Shown: in pieces, positions 24,145 to 34,767 of the stretch | How the letters are laid out: each line of letters starts with the position of its first letter | Position numbering within the stretch: the first letter of the stretch is position 1 | Assembly: GCA_022749755.1 (NCBI GenBank) | Contig: CM040440.1 | Span: 6,993,269 to 7,057,268, forward strand | Direction of reading: 5' to 3' | DNA: 64,000 nucleotides | Source of the DNA: Azadirachta indica | Taxonomy: Eukaryota; Streptophyta; Magnoliopsida; Sapindales; Meliaceae | The notes under the pieces: model-generated | What the model saw: the letters and a program-made list of their open reading frames with translations, nothing else | Told to the model about the DNA's origin: nothing | Databases searched by the model: none | Position numbers and translations under genes: made by a program

Positions 24145-24901
24145 TGTTAGGAAATTAGGAGTCGAAGCAAAATACGCAACTATAATGAAATTGAGAAAAT
24201 AATGAAAATAAACGTTATGTAGGAGGTATAACCATCAATCACCGTAAAGTAATAAATAAGTATGAGGTATAACCGTCCATCAAAATAACAATAATAAGTA
24301 GGAGGTATAACCGTCCATAGTAAAATGAAATGGCAAAATAAATCGACACAAATATTTTACGTGAAAAATCTCTAAACATATTAGGGTAAAAACCACGGGC
24401 AAGTATAGAAGTATTTCACTATTTTAAAGTGGGGATTACAACTCTCTTTCTCTCTAATAACAAGGTAAGAACAACTCTCTAAATAGAAGTATTTCACACT
24501 CTCTCTCGAAATAGGAGAAACAACTCTAAGTGAAGAATACAACACAAAAAAAAAACTAATTTTTCTCTCTTTGTAAAAACTCTCAAAAGATGATTTTGAG
24601 ATGAATGGAATGGTGAAAGGGGTGAGGTATTTATAGTGGTTTCTTTCTCCCATTTTCAACACACATTTCACAATTTACTCCACAAATTTCTCCACTTACC
24701 AACCACTACCTAAATTCAAACTTTCTCCACCTAACACCAACCTAATTAGTAAAGAAAGTAAAAAAGGAGTACCTACACTTTCGGTGTATTTCGGTGCTCT
24801 TATACAGTACGATACTATTCATAAATACGGTATTGTTCATCTATACAATACTGTTCATCTGTACGATACTATTCACCAAAAGTGAACTTTATAATTTCAC
24901 A
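24145..24901 (-). repeat. Copia 3' LTR
   Basis: Aligned with 28190-28947 along its whole length. Begins TGTTAGGAAATTAGG and ends TTTCACA on the plus strand. It contains tandem short units of GGTATAACC(G/A)TCCAT type near 24225-24320. Confidence 0.95.
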
Positions 24902-24959
24902 TTCTCCCACTTAAAGTCACTTTTGGTAATCCCTCCTTACTTGCCAATTCCATGCTTGC

Positions 24960-25304
24960 TTACGTTTCTGTTAGGCCATATGAGGATCTACACCATATAA
25001 ACTTGTCAGTGTTTATTGGCTTGGTCATTACATTTGCTAGGTTTTCGTTGGTGTGTATCTTTTGCATATCTACACTTCCATCTTCCACTACTTCTTGAAC
25101 AAAATGATATTGAACCCTTATGTACTTTGTTCTTAAATGAAATGCTGGATTCCTTGCAATGTGTAAGGCGCTCTGATTATCACAAAATAAAATGATCTTA
25201 TCTTGTTTGTGCCCGATCTCTTCTAATAATCTTTGAATCCAAACAGCTTCCTTACAAGCTTGTGTAGCCGCCATGTATTCTGCTTCTATGATGGATAATG
25301 CCAC
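24960..25304 (-). pseudogene. Copia RNase H domain
   Basis: The frame reads SIIEAEYMAATQACKEAVW (catalytic Glu), LFCDNQSALHIARNPAFH (catalytic Asp and the NQSA box) and LANVMTKPI, the usual C-terminal motif of Copia polyproteins, ending YGLTET and a stop. It follows directly from the RT-connection segment to its right. A stop separates the two in the current sequence. Confidence 0.9.
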
Positions 25305-25310
25305 AACAGT

Positions 25311-26480
25311 CTACAATTTTGAAACCCAACTTACAGCTGTCCTTGCAAGTGTAAACACATAGCCTGTAGTAGATTTTCTTTTATCCAGATCTCCTGTAAG
25401 ATCTGACTCCACATAACCCCTGACAGTGAATTCCGATCCTCCATAACATAATGCGGCATCTGAGGTTCCTTTGATGTATTTCATAATCCTCTTCACAGCT
25501 TCCCAATGCTCTCTACTAGGATTCGCCATAAAATGACTAACTGCTCCCACTGCTTGTGCATTGCCTGGTCTTGTGCATATCATAGCGAACATCAAACTTC
25601 CCACTGCTGATGCATACGGCACTCGAGACATCTCTCTCCTCTCTGCTTCATTGCCAAGATACATACTTGAGGATAACTTGAAATTAAAAGGAAGTGGGGT
25701 AGAAATTGGCTTACTTTCTCGCATGTTGAAGCGTCGTAAGATTTTTCTCAAGTAATTCTTCTGAGATAGCCAAATCTTCCTATTAGTTTTGTCTCGGTGA
25801 ATTTGCATCCCTAGAATCTTGTTTGCTGGTCCCAAGTCCTTCATTTCAAATTCCGTAGCCAATTGTGCCTTTAATTCTTGGACTCGATCTTTGTTAGGGC
25901 CTGCTACCAACATGTCATCCACGTACAACAACAAAATAATGAAATCATGATCACCATCAAACCTCTTGTAGTATGTACAATGGTCTGAACTGAGTCTGTT
26001 GTATCCAAAGCTAATTATAAAGGAATCAAATCTCTTGTACTAACACCTTGGCGCCTGTTTGAGACCGTACAACGACTTGTTTAACCTGCAAACCAAGTTC
26101 TCCTTGCCTGTTTCAGTAAAACCTTCTGGTTGGAGCATATAGATTTCTTCTTCAAGCTTCCCATAAAGAAATGCAGTTTTGACATCTAACTGCTCAAGAT
26201 GTAAATCAAATGTAGCACACATAGCCAAGACTACTCTGATCGTTGTAAGTCGAACCACTGGTGAAAATATTTCGTTAAAGTCAATACCTTCCTTTTAAGC
26301 ATATCCTTTCACCACTGATCTTGCACGACACCGTTCCACTTGATCATTGCTATCCCCCTTGATCTTGTAGACCCATTTATTACCAATGGCTTTTCTTCCA
26401 TGTGGTAATGGTACTAATTCCCATGTCTTGTTCTTAATTCAATCTCTTCCTGCATTACTGCCATCCATGAAAATGCATTT
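25311..26480 (-). pseudogene. Copia reverse transcriptase domain with stops and frameshift
   Basis: From right to left: MAVMQEEIELR (start of the RVT_2 domain, 26440-26480), a frame disruption near 26440, VVRLTTIRVVLA, LDVKTAFLYGKLEEEIY, LNKSLYGLKQAPRC then TAG where Trp is normal (near 26040), and LLLYVDDMLVAGP with the YVDD catalytic motif at about 25905-25934. After it come LGMQI, PYASAVGSLMFA and SSTGY-type connection blocks (KSTTGYVFTL). The order and motifs are standard for Copia. A stop in the KEGIDFNE region near 26296 is a further lesion. Confidence 0.92.
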
Positions 26481-27475
26481 GAGCTACTTGAAGCTTCATG
26501 AAAAGTTGAGGGCTCGTCATCCTCTGTTAGAAGACAGTATGCTACATTGTTCTCCGTAACATACTCCGAGTGCCAAGTTGGTGGTGTCCTCTCGCGAGTT
26601 GATCCACGAACTTCTGCAGCCTTGGACCTAACTGGTTCTTGTACCTCGTGCTCTGGTGATACTTCAGAAAAGTCTGAAATTTCTTGTACCTTATCATTTT
26701 CCACGTGTAATGTTGTAGTCTCTGAGCTTTCCTTCAATGTGCTATCATCTTCATCTTTTTCTTGTAGTTGATCTTCTACAAAGATAACATTTCTGCTGAC
26801 TATGACGTTGCGGGCAGTGGGATCCCACAAGCGATACCTCTTTACACCATCAGCATTTTGTTGTGTTTCTTCCTTAAGCATGAATAAATTTGCAGTATTC
26901 TTTTCTGCCTTCAAAACCACAAGCGCTCCTTTAACAATCTTCATAATCTCATTCTCAATATGGGTTTTGCATCCAAGATCATCTAATTGTCCTAAAGACA
27001 ATAGATTCTTCTTCAAGCCTTTGACATGTCATACCTCTTTAATAGTGTGAGTTGTTCCATCGTGCATTTTTATCTTGATAGCACCAATACCGGCGATCTC
27101 CAAGGCATGATCATCACCCATGTATACAAATCCTCCAAAGATAGGTTCATATGTGTAAAACCATTCTCTTCGAGAGGTCATGTGCCATGTTGCTCCTGAG
27201 TTTACAAGCCAGACATCAGCAAGTCGTTTTATGCCTTCAACAATCGTTGTTGCCTCACCGTATAGTACTTCACCATCATCTGAGGTACTTGCAACACAAT
27301 CCTGAACCTTTGATGTCTCGAAATCTCCACTCTTCTTGTTATTCCAACAATCCCTTTTGACGTGCCCTTTCTTGCCACAATTGTAGCACTTGACATTCTT
27401 CTTACTTTTTGATTTTGATCTACCTTGATTCTGGCTCCCACTGAACTTACGTTCAGTTGATCTTCCTCTTGTCAT
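26480..27475 (-). pseudogene. Copia zinc knuckle, protease and GAG-pre-integrase; integrase deleted
   Basis: The 27029-27475 frame has a CCHC zinc knuckle CYNCGKKGHVKRDC and then a protease-like WLVNSGATWHM, where the family has WLVDSGA; the catalytic Asp is Asn (GAC to AAC). After a stop, 26414-27016 reads KKNLLSLGQLDDLGC and NLFMLKEETQQNAD, the pre-integrase region. It then jumps straight to GVKRYRLWDPTARNVIVSRNVIF, which normally follows the integrase core. The HHCC and DDE integrase segments are therefore absent by internal deletion. Confidence 0.88.
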
Positions 27476-28075
27476 CTATAATGCTTCTGCTTGCTGCGAA
27501 CTCATATTTCTATCTTCCTTATTTCTGCGTCTCCTTTCTTCTTCTAAGACAGTGACTGCAACATCATTGAAGATTAGAGAGTCTGTTTGGAAATTAGTTG
27601 TCAAGTTGATGATGAGTTAATCATATGAGTCGGGTAGACTTTGAAGTAGAATCTCCGCACGTTCATTTTCCTCCATTTTGTACCCCAACGTTGTAAGTTG
27701 TGAAAATAGAGTTTTCAAGATGTTGATATGGTCAGTCACCGATGTGGATTCCGCCATTCGAAGAGTGTAAAGTCTTCTTTTTAAGAAGATTTTGTTGTGT
27801 AATGACTTGGCCTCGTAAAATTTTGTCAAAGTATCTTATATCTCCTTTGCCGTCTTCATCTCCTCCACACTAGCTAATATTCCATCGGCTAGTCCCAAGT
27901 GTAGATCGGTAATTGCATCATCGTCCATCTCGTTCCACTTGTCTGTGTCGATATCCGAGAGTTTTTCGCCAATTACTGCTAGACACTTGTCCTTCCTTAA
28001 AATTGCCTTCATTTTCATTTTCCACAACAAAAAATTGTTTCTGTTGAATTTCTCAATTTCAAACTTTGCTGCCAT
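27476..28075 (-). pseudogene. Copia gag region, interrupted
   Basis: The gag start MAAKFEIEKFNRNNFLLWKM is at 28075. The first piece ends in a stop after EEMKTAKEI (27836); the next piece continues LTKFYEAKSLHNKIFLKRRLY and VTDHINILKTLFSQLTTLG, the conserved UBN2-type gag segments, before a second stop near 27615. The reading continues through EEERRRRNKEDRN to the zinc knuckle. Confidence 0.9.
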
Positions 28076-28171
28076 TGTTGATGATTATCTGCTTCTCACT
28101 TATACTGAATTTCACTAATTCACCGTCAATAATACTTATAAATAGTAACTATGAACAGTAACCCGCACAAC

Positions 28172-28189
28172 CAATAACTCTGATACCAC
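28172..28189 (-). other. Primer binding site (initiator Met tRNA)
   Basis: The minus strand immediately inside the 5' LTR reads TGGTATCAGAGTTATTGG, complementary to the 3' end of plant initiator methionine tRNA and usual for Copia elements. Confidence 0.85.
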
Positions 28190-28947
28190 TGTTAGGAAAT
28201 TAGGAGTCGAAACAAAACACGCAATTATAATGAAATTAAGAAAACAATAAAAATAAATGTTATGTATGAGGTATAACCATCCATCACCGTAAAGCAATAA
28301 ATAAGTAGGAGGTATAACCATCCATCAAAATAACAATAATAAGTAGGAGGTATAACCGTCTATAGTAAAATAAAATAGCAAAATAAATCGACACAAATAT
28401 TTTACGTGGAAAACCTCTAAACAAATTAGGGTAAAAATCATGGACAAATATAGGAGTATTTTACTATTTTAAAGTGGGGATTATAACTCTCTTTCTCTCT
28501 AATAACAAGGAAAGACCAACTCTGTAAATAGAAGTATTTCACACTTTCTCTCGAAATAGGGGAAACAACTCTAAGTGAAGAATACAACACAAAAAAGAAA
28601 CTAATTTTTCTCTCTTTGTAAAAACTCTCAAAGGATGATTTTGGGATGAATGGAATGGTAAAAGGGGTGAGGTATTTATAGTGGTTTCCTTCTCTCATTT
28701 TTCAACACACATTTCACAATTTACTCCACAAATTTCTCCACCTACCAACCACTACTTAAATTCAAACTTTCTCCACCTAACACCAACCTAATTAGTAAAG
28801 AAAGTAAAAAAGGAGTACTTGCACTTTCGGTATATTTCGGTGCTCTTATACAGTACAACACTGTTTATAAATATGATATTGTTCATCTATACAATATTGT
28901 TCATCTATACGACACTATTTACCTAAAGTAAACTTTACGATTTTACA
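28190..28947 (-). repeat. Copia 5' LTR
   Basis: The partner of 24145-24901, same TG..CA ends. It is followed by TSD copy TGAAT at 28948-28952. Confidence 0.95.
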
Positions 28948-29756
28948 TGAATTAATTGAAAATCCAAGAATTAATACGTCCCAAGGAAAAAGAAGGGGAC
29001 GCAGAAACAGAATTAATTAATCAAAACATTAATTAAACTAATTATATTTTATGTACGACCCCAACAACCAATGTTTAGTCACCAATTACCACATCTTGCA
29101 TTTCGTGGTCATCAAAGTCAAAGGTGGTCTTATCTTATCAAATAAGAGATTTAATTTGTTGGAAGTAATTAATTATAGTGTGGGCTGAGGTGTATTTAGT
29201 GGTTTTTAATTTGTTTAATTTTGCCCTTTTCAAGTAAGTAATTTCATTTAAAAATATAATTATATGTTTAATTAATTTGTTAATTGATGTTTTATCGTAG
29301 GGTTAGCCTCATCATCAATACGCTCTCTCTAATCTATCTGTCTAAAAAATTATAAGAGGTGTTGAATTACTATTATATCTGTGATTCAATTTAAGTTATT
29401 ATCACATACCTCTTCCTTAGGTTTGACATAATATCATTTAAAAATATTTTTTCAAAAATTGTCGCTAACCACCCCTTATAACTATTTAAAATTTAAAAAG
29501 TAAAAATTTAAGTTCAACATATGTTATTTTTCACCACTTGGGTAGGGGCTAACTCCTCTTATCAAGAGGTGTTAGCTTTGACTCACATCATTATAAATTG
29601 TAAAAGATTTTTTCACTCTAGATGAGACCTCACTAAATATAGGGTTAGTGATTTACTTTAAATGAAGTATATTGTATTAGAATGTGGATAAATTTTTTTT
29701 CTTTATGAGGGCACATAACTCTTCTCGTGAGAATAAATATCACTCAATTTGGGTGC

Positions 29757-30870
29757 AGATGTCTGATAAATTTTTAATGTAATTTTGATAAATTATATAT
29801 CTAATATGTAGTGTTTTAGAAAAAAACATATATCATTTTTAAATTTAATTTTAGGTAATAACATTTATATCACTAAATTTTTGTGAAACAACAAATTAAA
29901 ATATAGTTCATCTGTTTTTAAAAAATTAGTCCATATTATTTTGACAAAATTAAATGTTACTTACAATTATGAAACATATCATGATTTTTGTACATTAATT
30001 GTATCATTAATCACTAATCTACACGAAATGTTATGTCTCGTAGTTTGCTATAAATTTCACTCAATTTATAACATACTATTAAGGTTTTTGTATATTAATT
30101 ATATTAATTGCATTTAATTTTTTGTTTTAGACAAGTGATGCTACTATCTTTTCTTTAAATTTCTCTTGAAGTCTTATTTTTTCATTTGTAATTTTAACTT
30201 TAATTAAAATTAGTTAAAGAATATCTAATTAAATTTATATATTTTGGTTTATATTAAATACCATTCATACTCTAGTATACATGTAATTCATTAGTACTTC
30301 TATAAATTTTGACTTTTATTTACTATAAGTATTTTTTTTAATTTTCAAAACTCAATTAAATAAATAAATTTTTTTTATTCTTTTAACCAATTTGCAAGAG
30401 TTTTAAATTAACGAAGAAAGTAATTATGGAGAGAGAATCGATCGAGAAAAAGAAATCTTTAATCAAACATATGAGTTGGTTGGGAATTTCTTTGCTACAA
30501 ATTAATTTAATGTATTTTAAAAAAATAAATCAATTAATTATTTTGAGTAAAGAAATAATTTGAGAACATTAAAATTTATAAAAAAATTAGGCAATTAAAG
30601 TTGTTTTAAAATTGATAAGGTGCTATAAGATATTTTTTCTGTTATTTTAATATATTTTAATGAGATAAACAAAGAAAAGGATGGTTTGTAATGATTCTGA
30701 TAGGATGATATATACACGACATGTTTGTTAAAATTGGACTAATTTGTTATGGTAGTATTAATTTATTAAAATTTGATAAATTATGTCTTAATTTATTGTT
30801 TCGTTAAATTTTAGAATTAAAATGCTATTATCCCATTCAATTTTAATGAAAATATCTGACACTATGATGA
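29757..30870. mobile_element. Possible non-autonomous element with long diverged inverted repeats
   Basis: Left arm about 29757-29965 and right arm about 30720-30870 align when one is reverse-complemented. Shared ordered pieces are ATGTCTGATA / GTGTCAGATA, GTAATAACATTT / GATAATAGCATTT, GAAACAACAAATTAA / GAAACAATAAATTAA and ATTAGTCCA followed by CAAA. The arms are diverged and no clean target duplication is seen, so the boundaries are approximate. Confidence 0.45.
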
Positions 30871-32330
30871 GATGTTTCATTTTGAGTTGTTGGCAATAAA
30901 CTTGTAATTGCCGAAATTTCTATTAAATAACTATAATGGATGGATAACAGTAAGGATGGTCAGTAATCATTTTCAAAAAGATAAGGGACATTACACCAAA
31001 GCTTAGGAGAGACGTGTGATAATAACTCATTGACTCATTCAATTTAACATCGCCAGAAAGTGGTATTTAAGGCTTGGGGAGAGTTAAAAATGAATAATTA
31101 ATTGGATCAAAATATTTTAAAAATAAAATTAATCTGTTAATATTTTAAAAATAATTAATAAATTAAAAAGTGAATAAATAATTTTATAAAATAAAGTGAT
31201 TAAATTATATATAAATTTAAAATATAAGTTTAAAAATATAAATATTATGATAAAAATTTTAAAAATATGAGACCTAGGAACTAGAGCTTATGAGATTCTA
31301 TGGACACTCCACCACTGGCTAAGACGTTAATAAATCAAATCCAATTCATTTAATTTGATACCATCTAATCAAATTTTTTAACGAGTGAATTTGATTAATT
31401 AGTGAATTAAATTAAATTATTAATATTTATTTATAGATTAAAATTATAAATTTTTCAATATTTATTTAGTATACAATATTTTACAAAATAAATTTTTTTT
31501 TTTGTCCTTGCTTATACTCGACATTTCCTAAATATTTCATCAAAACACATTACCATCGAAAATTATTTATAATAAAAAATTATCAAAACAAATATAAATA
31601 TTTTTTTCTCAAAATTCTTTTATTGAATATTTTTTATTATATTATTTTAAAATACTATAAAAATTATGAAAAATATTTTAAGTTGCATAAAAATAAAAAA
31701 AAAGGGCTTATGTGGCATACATTTTTTTGTTAAGTTAATACAAATAATAATTTACTTAAACATTTTTTAGCTACTTTATATAGGGTTAAAATTTTGAACT
31801 TAAAGGAGAGGTTATTACAACCCAATCAATGAGGTTTATAGTCGCGCACATCAGTCTTTATCGTTCATTATCACCGGCCCACCGGCCCAGTTGCTGCATA
31901 TCGGCATTCTGATTAAGACTGAAGACTTGCCCAAAAACAGACATAAAGTACGAGCATTCATTATGTCTAGGCAACTTGGACTATTTTAATAAGGCGTAAT
32001 AAAATGTAAACAATTATATTTACATGTAACAATTTTTAATTTATAAGAATAAGCTACCTCTTATATATGTATATATATACACACGCGTGCATCGTTATTC
32101 ATACATAAATGTCTTAAAATTATTAAACTAATTGTTAACATTAAATTTATATTGTCAAGAACTGGGATTTTTTTTTTTTTTTTTTTACTCTTTAAGTCCT
32201 GGATCTTTTACATTACACCACAAATATCTCTCAATTATTGTAATTTTTCACTTTAATCCCTGTTATTTTAGCCAACTCTATTTGCATCTCCCCGGGCCAG
32301 CGGTGCTCTTACCTTGTCGAAAATAATCTC

Positions 32331-32468
32331 ATTTTGCCTAAATTGAAAATTTTGAAGTGTTATGATACCAATTAAAGACTAATTAACTTAATATATACTA
32401 GTTGTGTCAATAATTGAAGATGAAAAATAATGTCACTTCAATCAATACAATCAATTTAGGCAAAACGT
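32331..32468. repeat. Small MITE-like inverted repeat
   Basis: TTTTGCCTAAATTGA near 32333 and its reverse complement TCAATTTAGGCAAAA near 32452-32466 bound about 135 bases. A TTGAAGTG / CACTTCAA pair lies inside them, so the arms are about 40 bases with gaps. It has no coding potential. No clear target duplication was found. Confidence 0.5.
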
Positions 32469-32605
32469 ATTATTTAATGAGTCTTATGAAATTGTTGTGT
32501 TATTTTTCTCCATTAAATAGATTTAACAGAACTTAGTTCTAGGAACATAATTATGGTACCAAAAGAGAAGGTGGACAAAGTAAAAATTGAATGAGAAGGA
32601 ATTAA

Positions 32606-32711
32606 GCTGAAGCTGAAGGTGATGGCAAGTATAGAAGTAAAAGCAGAAATGAGATTGCTGAGGCCAGAACAAGAGAGTTGTATGCTTTCCCTATATAGCC
32701 AATTATACATT
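32606..32711 (-). pseudogene. WAT1-related exon 3 relic
   Basis: Minus-strand reading gives IIGYIGKAYNSLVLASAIS and a run corresponding to the exon 3 sequence [19 protein letters not shown] of the family, followed by degraded membrane sequence up to a TTCAG. Small indels break the frame. Exons on either side were not securely found; a faint exon 2-like stretch may lie near 32825-32895. This marks a sixth copy of the tandem family, now almost erased. Confidence 0.6.
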
Positions 32712-34767
32712 TCTATCTATCTGAATAGAATTGAAAAAACAAGGGAATTATATACCAAAAGTACCGAACGGATAGTGTAATTTTTTAAATAATTTTTATC
32801 TATGACTAATTTAATAACTAGACGATTGATGTGACCTAAAAAGGCAAGTGGCTGTATGCGACAGGTGGCAGAAGCAATCGGTCGTCTAAGTATGGTAATA
32901 CAGAATATTTTTGCTATCAAAAAAGTGTATAGAGTTAAGCAAACATCTCTATCAAATTTGTAGATTTGAACTAATTATTACATCACAAGGAATAAGGAAA
33001 GGCTGAGCTTATTAATTTTGAGTGCGAAAGAGAGGTGGGAATGGAATCATTAGGCCATAGATTCCATGGGAGGAATGTAGCAATCCAATAGCTACTAGCT
33101 AAATGATAAAAGTATTGGTACCACGACAGGCTACTATCAAACTAGTAGTGCTGTGGGACAATTCCGTTTATATACAATTAGTCACATCCACGTATATTTA
33201 TTAGAGCAGTTGATTTGATACACTGATTCTTAATTTGATAATATCGTCACCAAAACGAAATTGGAATTCATTTCATCAATTTAATAATTATTCTTAATTT
33301 TAACATTAGTTTAATAAAATAAGAATATCCTGCCTTACTTGAGATTACTTGTATTTTGTGTAATATATGTAATTAATAAATTAGAAAAAACAGCATATAT
33401 TTTTTTTTTCTTAGAATTCTTTCTATTCAAGGATGGATAACAACAAATATATTTGTGTGGTTTTTGGTAGATGGACCCGTTTTTGTGTGTATTCATATAT
33501 ACAATATTTTTTTAATAAAATACTTTTTCTTATTTAAAATAAGGATTACATAATAATAATAATGGGAATCCAATGACTCTAATTTGATAGCGTAGTTTTA
33601 TTTTTTAATTTGTAGTTTTAGATAAGAATGAAATGAGGAGCGTGTTAAGTTTACAAATAAATAAATATATATATATATATATGTGAATATATGTTTAATC
33701 ATTTGTTAGAGATAAAAAAAAAATTTATAAATAATATTTATTTTTTTTATCTTGAGTTTGAATAAGATTAAAATTTGAATATAATTAATATGTTTATTTG
33801 TTTCTATTAAATATTTAAATATAAAAATTAATTTTTTTTATTTTTATAAAAATAAAAATATATAAAACTGATATATATACTTTAAAAAAATTTTAAAATT
33901 GATATATTAAATTATTGATATATATATATAAATAAATGTTAAATAATAAATTAAAGATATTATAGATAAATAAAATATTTAATTTATTTATATATTTGAT
34001 TATTTATATTTAAATTAAAATTTTTAATTTAATTATATTTAAATAATTTTAACAAATTTGGAGATATAAATTTAAAAAATAATCAACTCGTAAATATTAT
34101 AATCAATACGTCCTACATCAAAAAAATAAAATAAAATAATATTGAAATCGACATGAGACCACGTGTACTCCAGTGGGTATTCTTGCCTTATCCAGATGCT
34201 ATCGTGGACTCCATAATTAATGCAAGCCCGGGGAACAAGGAAAGGGAATTGACCTAGTCAAGTGGCCCCCGTTGTTCTGTCTGTTCAGCATATCTATATT
34301 ACCCTTTGTTTTAATATTCGTTATTATGCGTTTCTGGTGCATTCTCCATTTCTAAAAGTGATTAAAGATCATATATGGATGGTACACATTTACAGTAATT
34401 GTATAACGTCTGACTTGCTTTGCTCATCAACCCTTCCTTGATCATACAAAGACAATTGGTAGCAATCTGATATCTGCTTACTATTAAATATATATATTAA
34501 TCAACATTACATACAAGATACAACCTCAAATATTTCTATGTTTCTTCAATTATATGTGGCTTTGCAACAAATTAAGGCGAGTCTTACTATTAATTTATTA
34601 TAGAAACTCTATAAAACATTTTGCACAACTATGAGACATTATTCGTAGTGTTCATACATGACTTCCCTTGCTCTGGCCTTGAACCCACAGCTGCTCTCCT
34701 GGTATTCACAGTATAAAGGCAGGAGCTAAAGCAATCTGATGATATTATACACTACACAGCAGCAGCC

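Larger units (their letters stand above)
24140..28952 (-). mobile_element. Ty1/Copia LTR retrotransposon, nearly complete but integrase-deleted, with TSD
   Basis: Two LTRs (24145-24901 and 28190-28947) in the same orientation begin TGTTAGG and end CA. They are flanked by an exact 5-bp target duplication, TGAAT, at 24140-24144 and 28948-28952. The coding strand is minus. A primer binding site TGGTATCAGAGTTATTGG next to the right (5') LTR matches the 3' end of initiator Met tRNA. A purine tract AAGTGGGAGAA adjoins the left (3') LTR. The internal part encodes gag, zinc knuckle, protease, RT and RNase H in Copia order, but the integrase core is missing. In-frame stops, a frameshift and a protease active-site change make it non-autonomous. 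By hand the first ~145 LTR bases differ at about 12 positions, so the insertion is not very recent. Confidence 0.95.
28953..34767. other. Intergenic AT-rich region with relics
   Basis: Contains the host sequence that continues from the Copia insertion site. It also holds a weak copy of the upstream block near 29180-29290, an inverted-repeat element (29757-30870), a small hairpin element (32331-32468), a WAT1-related exon 3 relic (32606-32711) and the 3'-flank block of the next gene (34140-34760). The remainder is very AT-rich with no coding signal. Confidence 0.5.

Noticed and set aside
32820..32900. Possible WAT1-related exon 2 beside the exon 3 relic
   Set aside because: Only a few short words match; not strong enough to list as a feature.
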